Source: Roseburia sp. (GTDB taxonomy: Bacteria; Bacillota; Clostridia; Lachnospirales; Lachnospiraceae). From it: a DNA stretch of 64,000 bases. The notes beneath the pieces are model-generated. The model did no database searches. It saw only the letters and a program-made list of their open reading frames with translations, and was not told where the DNA came from. Positions 26,482-35,440 of the stretch are shown here, piece by piece. The position numbers and the translations under genes were made by a program. Where the stretch lies: contig JAGBEG010000003.1 of NCBI GenBank assembly GCA_017937095.1, positions 1-64,000 of the forward strand, in the 5' to 3' direction. Numbering within the stretch: position 1 is the stretch's first letter; the number at the start of each line of letters is the position of its first letter.

Positions 26482-26553
26482 AAACATTCCTTTGCGATGT
26501 TTTTGTAAAGATGCAGTATGCTATATTCAGAATCAGCAAAGGAGGATTTACAA

Positions 26554-27468
26554 ATGGAGTATCTGTTATCTACAGACTGCCTGACAAAAAAATTCAAAAA
26601 GCAGGCAGCCGTTGATAATATTACTGTACACATTGGGCGTGGAGAAATCTATGGGTTGATTGGGAAAAACGGCGCGGGAAAAACGACTTTTTTGAAAATG
26701 ATCTGCGGTCTTTCCACTCCGACAAGCGGGGATATCTCGTTGTTCGGATATCATGGTTCCGAACGGAAGAAGGTTATTTCCCGTATAGGAACATTGATCG
26801 AAGCTCCCGGTCTTTATCCCGATATGTCGGCTTATGATAATCTGAAACTGAAGTGTATTTGTGTTGGTATCCGGAGGAAGGGATACATCCAGAATATTCT
26901 GGATATTGTTGGCTTAGGTAATGTGGGCAAAAAGAAAGTCGGTCAATTCTCACTCGGTATGAAACAGCGTTTGGGTATTGGCATGGCATTGGTCGGAGAA
27001 CCCGATCTTCTTGTATTGGATGAGCCGATCAATGGGCTTGACCCGGAGGGAATTGCGGAAGTACGGGAAATATTATTGCGTCTGAACCGGGAGAAAAACC
27101 TGACAATGGTGATCTCCAGTCATATTCTGGAAGAACTCTCTAAAATCGCTACAAATTATGCGATTATAGACGAGGGGCGGCTCATAAAGGAATTAAGCTG
27201 TGACGAACTGGATGCGGCCTGCAGTGAACATATTGAAATCAGGATGGAACACCCCAATCTGGCTCTGCCCGTGCTGGATGCGCTCGGTTTTCGCGATTAC
27301 AAGGTTGTAGATGAAAATACCATCTACATCTTTGAGCGTCTGGATGAAAGCGGCAACATCACAATGGAACTGTCGAAACAGGGCATCTATATTCAATCAA
27401 TATCGGTTACAAACGAGTCGATCGAGGATTATTTCCTGCATCTTACGGGAGGTGTGCATCATGCTTAA
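26554..27468 (+). CDS. ABC transporter ATP-binding protein, BcrA/LanF type
   Basis: 304 residues with Walker A GKNGAGKTT, signature FSLGMKQRLGI, Walker B LLVLDEPINGLDPEG and H-loop SSHILEEL. The usual Q-loop glutamine is replaced by Glu (GTLIEAPGLYPDMSAYDNL), the so-called E-loop of lantibiotic immunity LanF proteins. This favours export or shedding of a membrane-active peptide over bacitracin or drug efflux. ATG 26554 follows AAAGGAGG. It overlaps the permease gene by 8 bp. Confidence 0.9.
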   Translation: MEYLLSTDCLTKKFKKQAAVDNITVHIGRGEIYGLIGKNGAGKTTFLKMICGLSTPTSGDISLFGYHGSERKKVISRIGTLIEAPGLYPDMSAYDNLKLKCICVGIRRKGYIQNILDIVGLGNVGKKKVGQFSLGMKQRLGIGMALVGEPDLLVLDEPINGLDPEGIAEVREILLRLNREKNLTMVISSHILEELSKIATNYAIIDEGRLIKELSCDELDAACSEHIEIRMEHPNLALPVLDALGFRDYKVVDENTIYIFERLDESGNITMELSKQGIYIQSISVTNESIEDYFLHLTGGVHHA

Positions 27469-28318
27469 TGTAATTAGAATGGATTTATACAGGATGTTGA
27501 AGTCCAGATATACTTACATTGTGTTAGCGGCAGCGATGCTTATGATGCTTGCATCCGTCTTTATGTCGAAACAGGATGTTACCTATTATCAGCAGACACC
27601 CTCCGCTTTGGAAACTTTGCGGCTGAATGAAGAAGATACCGAAGTAAAATGGGGGATTTATATCGGTCATGTTTCCCCCGAATGGTGTGCCGATGCAGAA
27701 ATACCGCTTCCGGAATTGGTTTCTTCAAATCTGCAAAGCCATATTCTCCTGATGTTCTTAGTCGTGTTTATTGTTTTATTTGCAGGAAATGAAAACCGGA
27801 CCGGTTTTATTAAAAATATCGCCAGTCAGGTACGACACCGCTATGAACTTGTGATCGGAAAACTGCTGTCAACCGCTATCTTCACGGCAGTCATGCTGGT
27901 TATGGCAGTTTTGGTAATTATGCTTGGCAGCGAGATTTTCTTTGGCTATGTCCATATACAGGATTTTGGGAAATTTATGGCATTTCTGGGAATCCAGTTC
28001 CTGCTTCATATAGGCTATGGGAGTGTTATACTGATGTTTGTATATCTGTTTCAAAATGCGGTCGCAAGTCTGATCACAGGCATTTTAATCGCGGCGGGAA
28101 TTTTACAGGTTGCGGACGCCGTTTTGCTGAATGTCGTACCCGCATTCAATGAAATAGAAAATTTCAGCATAATGAACTATCTGACATCCGGGAATGTGGC
28201 GTTGGTTTCTATGGCAAGTGGAAATGATATTTATTTGAAAGCGGTAATCATTGTGGCAATTACACTTGTCATCATGGGATGTTTTAGCGGTACGATCATG
28301 GAAAAAAGAGATATTTAG
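27461..28318 (+). CDS. ABC-2 type permease of the peptide-resistance-like transporter
   Basis: A 285-residue protein with about six hydrophobic segments: one N-terminal helix (IVLAAAMLMMLASVFM), a soluble loop, then a block of five helices, the layout of LanE/LanG and BcrB permeases. Its ATG lies inside the ATPase gene (8-bp overlap), so the two are translationally coupled. Only one permease is present, whereas classical LanFEG systems have two. It may function as a homodimer, or a second permease may have been lost. Confidence 0.82.
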   Translation: MLNVIRMDLYRMLKSRYTYIVLAAAMLMMLASVFMSKQDVTYYQQTPSALETLRLNEEDTEVKWGIYIGHVSPEWCADAEIPLPELVSSNLQSHILLMFLVVFIVLFAGNENRTGFIKNIASQVRHRYELVIGKLLSTAIFTAVMLVMAVLVIMLGSEIFFGYVHIQDFGKFMAFLGIQFLLHIGYGSVILMFVYLFQNAVASLITGILIAAGILQVADAVLLNVVPAFNEIENFSIMNYLTSGNVALVSMASGNDIYLKAVIIVAITLVIMGCFSGTIMEKRDI

Positions 28319-28334
28319 AGGATAAGGTGAAGGA

Positions 28335-29236
28335 ATGGCGGTTGTGTGTATCATATTGGCGGCAGCAGCGATGATCGGGTCAGGAATGGCTGCTTATTAC
28401 CGGCAGCAAATCAAATCCATAGTCGGACAGTTGTCTTTCCTGAATTGCCACGAAACAAATATGATGATTACCGGCGACTATGGGACTGGCTGTGTCGCTG
28501 ATCTGATCGGGGAACTGAATACAATGATTGATCGTACTGCTGCGTTGCGGAAAGCAGGCGCAGACAGCGAGAGGCACATGAGGGATACGATCATGAACCT
28601 TTCTCATGATATACGCACACCGCTCACTTCTCTGGATGGTTATTTTCAGCTTTTGCTGCGGAGCGAACAGCCGGCCGAGCAACAACAATATGCGGACATT
28701 ATAAACAATCGGCTGCTATCTCTAAAAGAGATACTGGATGAACTTTTTACCTACGCTAAATTGACCAATAAATCCTATGAAATTGAGTTGACCGCCTGTC
28801 ATATAAAAGAAATACTTCTAAGTGTAATATTCAGCTTCTATGAGGATTTTAAGCATAGCGGCATAGAGCCCCAGATTGATCTTCCGGAAAAAGATATTGT
28901 CATTTTTGCGAATGAAGCGGCTCTTCGGCGTGTATTTCAAAACATATTAAAAAACGGATTGGAACACGGAAAAGAGAAAATATCTGTGCAGTCAGTTCTA
29001 AGCGGTCATAATATAATATAGAGATTTGTTTTCGGAATGACTATAGATCTTCAACTCCCATAGATGCCGGGAGAGTATTTGACCGTTTTTACAAAGCCGA
29101 TGATGCGCGAAGCAGGACTTCTACCGGTTTAGGATTGCCCATTGCAAAAGAACTGGTACATCGGATGAATGGTTCTATATCTGCGGCTGCCCGGAACGAT
29201 ATATTTACCATAAAGGTATCTTTCCCGATCGGATAG
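28335..29236 (+). pseudogene. Sensor histidine kinase broken by a single frameshift
   Basis: The first frame encodes a one-helix membrane kinase: TM about residues 2-22, phospho-acceptor in NLSHDIRTPLTSLDG and N-box region FQNILKNGLEHG, then stops at 29021. The rest of the ATPase domain continues in another frame from about 29012 to the TAG at 29234-29236, with [17 protein letters not shown] and [16 protein letters not shown]. The switch falls in a TA-rich repeat (ATAATATAATATA, 29009-29020), so one base lost (or two gained) explains it. Either the kinase is dead, or the repeat hides a sequencing error or phase variation. Confidence 0.85.
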
Positions 29237-29286
29237 CCGGTCCTCTCTTTTGGAAGCAGCGATTGCCTGTGTTGAAATGCAAAGGA

Positions 29287-30246
29287 TTACAGCATAGAAG
29301 TCTGCCGGAATTGCAAGGGTGTGATTCCGGCGCTTTTTTTGAACAGATTAATAAAATGCGTCGTGTTTTCAATGCCCACCGCAATGCCGACCTCGCGTAT
29401 GGTCAGATTGGTCGACCGCAGGAGAGATCTTGCGGCCGAAATGCGGGTCTGGTTCAGATATTGAAGCGGGGATATGCCGATGTGCTTCGAAAAATCGCGG
29501 CATAAGCGGTAGCGGCTGATCCCGAGCTGTGTCTCAAGCTCCGGCAGGGAATGCGGATTCTGATAGTCCGTATCAAAGATTTCCTTCATCTGTGCGACGT
29601 GCGCGGGAAGCGAAGCGTCCTGCCTGGGCTGGGCGGACTGCGCCAGCGTGGATAATATAAGGTGGAGTATGGCGGAGATATGCAGGGAGGATAGCGCGTC
29701 TTCTTTGGGCAGGAGTGCGGGAAGGCGGTCTAATAGCTGGCAGAGGATGCCGTCGAGATTTGCCCGGTTATCGCAGAAGAATCCGGTTTCTGCGCACAGA
29801 AACGGCGCGTAATCACAGAGCAGTTCACCTGTCAGATAGAACACCTCACATGTAAAGGGCGTGCGTGCAGTCGCAAAGCTGCATGACGTATGCGCCGGAA
29901 AGAACAGAAGGTCACCGGAAGAGAGCACGAGGGACGCATCCTGTGAAGCGGCAGAAGCTTCGTCGGAACAAAACGACGCATTATTTATAGAAGAAAGTGT
30001 TCCCTCGCCGGATTTCATGTAACAGAGCACGGCATAAGGAAGGCGTGTCTGCGTGAATCTGACAGGTACGGTGTAGGTGATTTCCCCGCCTGCCGGAATG
30101 CTTAACATATGTGAAGCAGCTTCCCCACGGAAGAAGAACGCATCCTTGGATACACTGCTAAAAAAATCGCTGTTTTTCCCGGATATGCTTAAAAAAGAAT
30201 AAGACTGGTTCAAAAGGGAAATGACATCCTGCTTTCCTCTGTTCAT
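29287..30246 (-). CDS. AraC-family regulator of the mannan operon
   Basis: 319 residues: an N-terminal sensor region with a cupin-like fold (SGDLLFFPAHTSCSF) and a C-terminal AraC helix-turn-helix pair (ETQLGISRYRLCRDFSKHIGISP, GIAVGIENTTHFINLFKKSAGITP). AAGGAG lies 8 bases before the ATG. It is divergent from the ten-gene manno-oligosaccharide operon across a 360-bp AT-rich region and is the natural candidate activator. Its last codons overlap a strong hairpin used as terminator by the opposing cassette. Confidence 0.92.
   Translation of the reverse strand: MNRGKQDVISLLNQSYSFLSISGKNSDFFSSVSKDAFFFRGEAASHMLSIPAGGEITYTVPVRFTQTRLPYAVLCYMKSGEGTLSSINNASFCSDEASAASQDASLVLSSGDLLFFPAHTSCSFATARTPFTCEVFYLTGELLCDYAPFLCAETGFFCDNRANLDGILCQLLDRLPALLPKEDALSSLHISAILHLILSTLAQSAQPRQDASLPAHVAQMKEIFDTDYQNPHSLPELETQLGISRYRLCRDFSKHIGISPLQYLNQTRISAARSLLRSTNLTIREVGIAVGIENTTHFINLFKKSAGITPLQFRQTSML
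29304..29340 (+). terminator. Terminator of the cassette, overlapping the AraC 3' end
   Basis: GCCGGAAT (29304-29311) pairs with ATTCCGGC (29324-29331), followed by GC and seven T. It lies within the last codons of the AraC gene on the other strand (encoding GITPLQFRQ). Confidence 0.75.
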
Positions 30247-30606
30247 CGTGCATTCTCCTTTTCGGATGGTAAGTTTATTTTGCTATATATAAAGTAAATT
30301 AACTTTATTATAGCTGTTTTTTGCGGAAATACAATACTTTACAAGATGAGAAAGTAAAAATACAGTTAAAATGATTTAAAAAGAAAAACTAAAATAAAGT
30401 AAAAACAAGTAAAAATACAAAAACACAGTATGCATTATTACTAAAAAAGGATGATAAAATTTGTATAATATGTGGAAAATGCAGAAAAACACAAGAAAAG
30501 AATATAAAAAACAAGAATGAGTGATGATTAAAAAACAAAACAATATATAATTAAATTAAGTTACAAAACAAAAGTAACCAAGAAAATAAAGGAGGGAATT
30601 TTTATT
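30247..30606 (+). promoter_or_regulatory. AT-rich divergent control region of the mannan operon
   Basis: This gene-free stretch separates the AraC gene from the binding-protein gene. TATAAT is at 30464-30469, with only a poor -35 17 bp upstream (CTAAAA), as expected for an activator-dependent promoter. AGTAAAAATAC is repeated at 30353-30363 and 30408-30418, with a related AGTAAAAAC at 30398-30406. An AAAGT...ACTTT dyad lies near 30290-30305. These are candidate AraC or LacI sites; which protein binds where is unknown. Confidence 0.55.
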
Positions 30607-32073
30607 ATGAAATTGAAAAAGGTTTTAGCAGTTACCCTGGCAGCCGTTATGACGATGAGTATGGCAGCATGCGGCGACAGCACAGGAGAGACAAGCGGAA
30701 CAAATGACGGCGTAGCAGATAACAGCGCGGCAGCAGGTACGGAGGCAGCAGATGCCGGGGCAGCGGATGACGGCGCAGCGGATGACGGCGCAGCAGAGGG
30801 AAGCTTATCCTACGCGGACATTACATTAGGCGAGGATTACACGGATCTGACAGCGACTATTACGTTGTTCAACCACAGAACAGATATGGACAGCGCTGAT
30901 TACGGCGGAAAGAACTGGGAAAGCTATCTTGCAGATTTCAACGCAGTATACCCGAACATCACAGTTGAGATTACGACCGACACCAACTATGCGGACGACG
31001 CTCTGACACATTTACAGTCCGGCGACTATGAGACGATCATGATGATCCCGGCGGTGGATAAGGCAGACTTAAGCAATTACTTCGTATCTTACGGCGATCT
31101 TGACACGATGAAGGAGCAGATCAATTACGCAACGACCTGGGAGTACGGCGGAGAGGTATACGGTGTACCTTCCACAGCGACAACGCAGGGTATCGTTTAC
31201 AACAAGAAGGTATTCGAGGCAGCAGGTATTACCGAGCTTCCGAAGACTCCGGAAGAGTTCCTTGCAGCATTGCAGGCAATCAAGGATAACACAGATGCGA
31301 TTCCTCTTTACACCAACTATGCAGCAGGCTGGACCATGGGTGCATGGGATGCGTACATCGGCAACAATGCAACAGGCGATGTTACATACATGAATCAGAA
31401 ATTTGCTCACACCAAAGATCCGTTCCAGGATTACGGTGATGGCACACATGCATATGCAGTATACAAGATTCTCTATGATGCAGTAGCACAGGGCTTGATC
31501 GAGGATGACTACTCCACGACAGACTGGGAAGGCTGCAAGGGTATGATCAACAACGGCGAGATTGGTTGTATGGTACTTGGTTCCTGGGCTTACCCGCAGA
31601 TGGAAGCAGGCGGTCCGAACGCAGCGGATATCGGATATATGCCGTTCCCGATCACAGTAAACGGCGAGCAGTACGCATCCGCAGGCGCTGATTACTCCTA
31701 TGGTATCAATGTAAACGCATCTGCAGACGAGCAGGCAGCAGCAATGGTATTCGTTAAGTGGATGACCGAGGAATCCGGTTTCTCTTACAACGAGGACGGT
31801 CTCCCGGTAGCAAAGAGCAGCACAGAGACAAAGCTTGCATTTGAGGGCGTTACCTTCCTTGAGGACGAACCGTCTGTTGCAGGTGAGGAGGATCTCTTAA
31901 ACGAGCTCAATTCCGAGTCTGAGCTGAATATCAATGCAGGTGGAAATGACAAGATCCAGAAGATCATTGAGCACGCTTCCAACGGAGACATGACATTTGA
32001 TGAGATTATGGCTGAGTGGAATCAGGCATGGTCCGATGCACAGGAAGTATGCGGAGTTGAAGTAACCGAATAA
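30607..32073 (+). CDS. Manno-oligosaccharide ABC transporter binding lipoprotein (family 1 SBP)
   Basis: A 488-residue extracellular solute-binding protein with lipobox MAAC (Cys at residue 22), an acidic Ala/Gly/Asp linker to about residue 62, and a two-lobe family 1 fold for oligosaccharides (CUT1 class). Visible segments are YGVPSTATTQGIVYNKKVFEAAGI and GEIGCMVLGSWAYPQ. It is the first and probably most abundant product of the operon. The two permeases follow, and the enzymes downstream make beta-1,4-manno-oligosaccharides the expected ligand, as for the Roseburia intestinalis mannan-binding protein. No ATPase is encoded here, so a shared MsmK-like ATPase must be used. Confidence 0.88.
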   Translation: MKLKKVLAVTLAAVMTMSMAACGDSTGETSGTNDGVADNSAAAGTEAADAGAADDGAADDGAAEGSLSYADITLGEDYTDLTATITLFNHRTDMDSADYGGKNWESYLADFNAVYPNITVEITTDTNYADDALTHLQSGDYETIMMIPAVDKADLSNYFVSYGDLDTMKEQINYATTWEYGGEVYGVPSTATTQGIVYNKKVFEAAGITELPKTPEEFLAALQAIKDNTDAIPLYTNYAAGWTMGAWDAYIGNNATGDVTYMNQKFAHTKDPFQDYGDGTHAYAVYKILYDAVAQGLIEDDYSTTDWEGCKGMINNGEIGCMVLGSWAYPQMEAGGPNAADIGYMPFPITVNGEQYASAGADYSYGINVNASADEQAAAMVFVKWMTEESGFSYNEDGLPVAKSSTETKLAFEGVTFLEDEPSVAGEEDLLNELNSESELNINAGGNDKIQKIIEHASNGDMTFDEIMAEWNQAWSDAQEVCGVEVTE

Positions 32074-32088
32074 AGAAAAAACAGCAGA

Positions 32089-32118
32089 TGAGCCGGGGAG
32101 GTTATCATCCCTGGCTCA
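32089..32118 (+). other. Stem-loop after the binding-protein gene
   Basis: TGAGCCGGGGA (32089-32099) pairs with TCCCTGGCTCA (32108-32118) with one mismatch, with no T tract. It probably protects the upstream message and sets binding protein above permease levels. Confidence 0.6.
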
Positions 32119-32169
32119 AACTGCCACAAAAACGGTGCGGTGTGTTTTTAAAGTGGAGGAAGTGTGAAC

Positions 32170-33201
32170 ATGGCAGCGACGGTTTCAAAAACAAAGAATG
32201 AAAAGAAACCATTTCATTTTATGAAGTGGGCAAAAAGCAGAAAAGGACAGCAGGTATTGATCTGCATAGCATTTATGGTAATTCCGCTGTTACTGCTGTT
32301 TACATTTACATATCTGCCATTTGGCGAGATGGTAAAATTCAGCTTTTACAAAATGAAATACAGTACCCCGGTCGACAAGAGAGTCTTCGTGGGACTGAAG
32401 AATTATATAGATGTGTTCCAGAGGGACGATTGCTTCGGGGCGCTCAAACTCAGCCTCTATTATATGGTCGGAGCGATTATCCAGCTTGTTCTGGCGTTGT
32501 ATCTGGCGACAATCTTAAGTTTTAAGGTGAAGGGCGGAAATTTCTTCAAGGGACTGATGTTCTTCCCGTATCTGATCAGCGGTATTGCAATCGGATTTAT
32601 CTTTAAATTTTTCTACACCAGAGGCTTCGTATTCGATACGATCTTACAGTGGTGTGGATTTGAACTTGAAAATCTTCCATACTGGTTAAAAGACCAGTCC
32701 ATCAACAACTGGTCTTTGGTAGCTACCTCCGTATGGCGTTATTTCGGACAGAATATGGTACTTTTCATCGGTGCCATCATGTCGGTGGACGCAGATCTCT
32801 ACGAGGCGGCGGAACTGGATGGTGCAAATAAATTCCAGCAGTTTAAACATATTATTCTGCCGAGCATCCGTACAATCGTGACCCTCAATGTGATTCTTTC
32901 CATCACAGGTTCCTTAAGCGCATTCGAGCAGCCGTTCGTTATTACAGACGGTGCGAACGGAACCGGTACGTATTTCGTTATCATGAACGATATTGCGCAT
33001 ACGAGCCAGAAGGTCGGTCTTGCGTGTGCGATGGCGGTCGTACTGCTCCTCATTATTTTCGCATGTACGATTTTGCAGAAGTTGTTCTTTAAATATGTCT
33101 TCCGCGACGCGGAGTCGGATGACGAATCCTACAAGGCGAAGAAGGCACGGCTTGCAGCGGAGAAAGCGGCGCGCCGTTCGACAAAGAAAGGGGTGGCATA
33201 A
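32170..33201 (+). CDS. Manno-oligosaccharide ABC importer permease 1 (MalF-like)
   Basis: About 343 residues with six membrane helices and the CUT1 EAA loop (YEAAELDGANKFQQFKHIILPSI, about residues 218-240). An ATG at 32170 and a GTG at 32164 are both possible with the GTGGAGGA site; spacing favours the ATG slightly. The Lys/Ala-rich C-terminal tail is cytoplasmic. It pairs with the next gene; no ATPase gene is adjacent. Confidence 0.9.
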   Translation: MAATVSKTKNEKKPFHFMKWAKSRKGQQVLICIAFMVIPLLLLFTFTYLPFGEMVKFSFYKMKYSTPVDKRVFVGLKNYIDVFQRDDCFGALKLSLYYMVGAIIQLVLALYLATILSFKVKGGNFFKGLMFFPYLISGIAIGFIFKFFYTRGFVFDTILQWCGFELENLPYWLKDQSINNWSLVATSVWRYFGQNMVLFIGAIMSVDADLYEAAELDGANKFQQFKHIILPSIRTIVTLNVILSITGSLSAFEQPFVITDGANGTGTYFVIMNDIAHTSQKVGLACAMAVVLLLIIFACTILQKLFFKYVFRDAESDDESYKAKKARLAAEKAARRSTKKGVA

Positions 33202-33204
33202 ACG

Positions 33205-34095
33205 ATGGAAAAATCGAATCTTCAGACAGCAGCAAAGCCTGTCGCACATAGAAGAAAGCATTATACGCCCGGCGGAATTATCTGGCTTATTGTAGAATAT
33301 GCATCTTTAATTTTCTTTGGCCTGTGCGCAGTGATTCCGGTCATCTCCTGTGTGATTACGGCGTTTAAGACAGAGGAAGAGTACCGCTCGACAAACGTCA
33401 TGACACTGCCGGAGAGCTGGCTTAATTTCGACAACTTTGTCAAAGCATTTCAGGCGGCGGATATGGGGCACGCGTTTTTAAATTCCGTAATCGTTATGGT
33501 CTGCGTACTGCTTGTTTCCGTTATCATCGGAACACAACTCGCCTATGTACTGAACCGTTTTAAGTTTCCTGGAAACGGACTGATCCGGAATCTGTTCCTG
33601 TTCGCATCCCTGCTTCCGTCGGTGGCAATGCAGGTAACGGTATATCAGATCATGACAAACCTTCATCTGGTCAATCATCTGTACGGATATATTATCATGA
33701 TGTGTGGAACCGATGTAATTTCGATTTACATTTTCATTCAGTTCATGGAAAACATTCCGGTTTCGCTGGATGAATCGGCGATTATCGACGGGGCGTCCTA
33801 CTGGACGATTTACTGGAAAATCATGCTGCCGCTGCTTAAGCCCGCAATCGTGACATCCTGCATCTTAAAGGGCGTGGGCGTGTATAACGAGTACTATGCA
33901 GCGAACCTCTATTTGCAGAAAAAGGAACTGCATACCATCGCGATTTCGCTCTACACCTTCGTTGGACCGATGGGAAGCCAGTATAATCTCATTTGTGCAG
34001 GCGTTATCATCTCTTTGCTTCCGGCACTGATCGTGTTCATCCTCTGCCAGAAACAGATCTACAGTGGTATCGCGGCAGGAGCTGTCAAGGGTTAG
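33205..34095 (+). CDS. Manno-oligosaccharide ABC importer permease 2 (MalG-like)
   Basis: A 296-residue permease with six hydrophobic segments and the EAA-loop equivalent DESAIIDGASYWTIYWKIMLPLLKP (split here as DESAIIDGAS and IMLPLLKP, about residues 191-215). It starts 3 bp after the first permease stop, so the pair is translationally linked. It completes the CUT1 membrane channel for manno-oligosaccharides. Confidence 0.9.
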   Translation: MEKSNLQTAAKPVAHRRKHYTPGGIIWLIVEYASLIFFGLCAVIPVISCVITAFKTEEEYRSTNVMTLPESWLNFDNFVKAFQAADMGHAFLNSVIVMVCVLLVSVIIGTQLAYVLNRFKFPGNGLIRNLFLFASLLPSVAMQVTVYQIMTNLHLVNHLYGYIIMMCGTDVISIYIFIQFMENIPVSLDESAIIDGASYWTIYWKIMLPLLKPAIVTSCILKGVGVYNEYYAANLYLQKKELHTIAISLYTFVGPMGSQYNLICAGVIISLLPALIVFILCQKQIYSGIAAGAVKG

Positions 34096-34115
34096 TGTAA
34101 GAAGGAGGCAGGAAC

Positions 34116-35357
34116 ATGGCAAACGCAGAAGGTGTGCAGACGCTTGCTGCAATGAAGGACGAAATAAAGCACGAACTGCTTTTTGATATTATCCCGTTTT
34201 GGAGAAAACTGCGGGACGATGAATACGGCGGCTATTATGGCTGGCTTGCTTACGATTTGGAATTGGATAAAAAGGCACAAAAGGGCTGTATTCTAAACAG
34301 CCGCATCACATGGTTCTTTGCCAACGCCTATACGGCGTACAGGAACGGATTTCTTACCGATGCGGAGTGCGAGGCGGCGGGCTTTACGGGCAGTGACCTT
34401 TTGGCGGAGGCAAGGCATGGATATGAGTTTCTGCGCGCACACTGTGTGGACGAGGAGTTCGGCGGCATCTACTGGTCGTTAAATTACGACGGAACGCCGC
34501 TTGATACGACAAAGCATACATATAATCAGGCTTTCTGCATCTATGCGTTAGCTTCCTATTATGAAGCGTCGGGTGATGAGGAAGCGCTTGCGTTGGCGCG
34601 CAGGCTGTTTCATCTGATCGAGGAGAAATGTACGGATGAGATTGGCTATCTCGAGGCATTCACCAGAGAATTTGCGCCGGAATCCAACGAGAAGCTTTCT
34701 GAAAACGGCGTGCTCGCAGATAAGACGATGAACACACTTCTTCATGTGTTCGAGGCGTACACAGAGCTTTACCGCGTCGCCCCGGATGACGAAGTGGGGG
34801 CGCGTCTTCGCCGGATTATGGATGTGTTCGCGGATAAGGTATACAATCCCGCAAAGCGCAGGCAGGAGGTCTTCTTCGACGCAGAGTATAACACGATCTT
34901 AGATCTTCATTCCTACGGGCATGACATTGAGACGGCGTGGCTTATGGACCGCGGCGTGGAGGTGCTCGCAGACCCGGAATACGAAGAGAAGATGAGCCCG
35001 ATCACACAGGCGCTGACGGCGCAGATTTACGAGACGGCGTTTGACGGGCATTCTCTGGCGAACGAGTGCGACAGAGGCGTCGTCAATACGCACCGCGTCT
35101 GGTGGGTGCAGGCGGAGACGGTAGTCGGATTCTTAAACGGCTATGAAAAGACGCCGGAGCACACCGAGTACAAAGAGGCGGCAATCGCCCAGTGGGAGTT
35201 CATCAAAGAATATGTGATTGATGCACGCCCAGGCTCAGAGTGGTACTGGGAGGTGAATGAGGACGGAAGTCCGATTCCTGACAGACCGATCGTGGAGCCG
35301 TGGAAGTGCCCGTATCATAACGGGAGGATGTGCATCGAAGTGCTCAAAAGGATTTGA
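34116..35357 (+). CDS. Mannobiose 2-epimerase (cellobiose 2-epimerase / AGE family)
   Basis: A 413-residue (alpha/alpha)6 barrel of the N-acylglucosamine/cellobiose 2-epimerase family. Conserved segments are LNSRITWFFANAY, EFGGIYWSLNYDG, KHTYNQAFCIYALA, SYGHDIETAWL and HRVWWVQAETVVGF, with several conserved His residues of the active site (for example in HSYGHDIE). It should turn beta-1,4-mannobiose into mannosyl-glucose, the substrate of the GH130_1 phosphorylase encoded next. GGAGG lies 7 bases before the ATG. This gene pair is the hallmark of the mannobiose phosphorolysis pathway first shown in Bacteroides and Ruminococcus. Confidence 0.93.
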   Translation: MANAEGVQTLAAMKDEIKHELLFDIIPFWRKLRDDEYGGYYGWLAYDLELDKKAQKGCILNSRITWFFANAYTAYRNGFLTDAECEAAGFTGSDLLAEARHGYEFLRAHCVDEEFGGIYWSLNYDGTPLDTTKHTYNQAFCIYALASYYEASGDEEALALARRLFHLIEEKCTDEIGYLEAFTREFAPESNEKLSENGVLADKTMNTLLHVFEAYTELYRVAPDDEVGARLRRIMDVFADKVYNPAKRRQEVFFDAEYNTILDLHSYGHDIETAWLMDRGVEVLADPEYEEKMSPITQALTAQIYETAFDGHSLANECDRGVVNTHRVWWVQAETVVGFLNGYEKTPEHTEYKEAAIAQWEFIKEYVIDARPGSEWYWEVNEDGSPIPDRPIVEPWKCPYHNGRMCIEVLKRI

Positions 35358-35390
35358 GCACTTCGACGAAGAATGGCGGAGCCATTCTTC
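35338..35390 (+). other. Two successive perfect hairpins at the epimerase stop
   Basis: 35338-35348 pairs with 35353-35363 (11 bp, loop AGGA) across the epimerase stop codon, and 35368-35377 pairs with 35381-35390 (10 bp, 3-base loop). No T tract follows, so they are more likely processing or stability elements than terminators. Confidence 0.6.
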
Positions 35391-35440
35391 CGGGGCGGGA
35401 TGCATGAAAAGTATGAAACAGAGTTCGAGGAGAGAGTTTT

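Larger units (their letters stand above)
25793..29236 (+). other. AT-richer inserted cassette: RR - ABC ATPase - permease - broken kinase
   Basis: About 3.4 kb with lower G+C and different codon choice from both flanks. It interrupts the mannan locus between its LacI and AraC regulators. No transposase, integrase or flanking repeats were seen, so the means of entry is unknown. Confidence 0.65.

Noticed and set aside
29263-29505. Plus-strand reading frame at the cassette end
   Set aside because: Antisense to the AraC C-terminal helix-turn-helix coding sequence and interrupted by the terminator.
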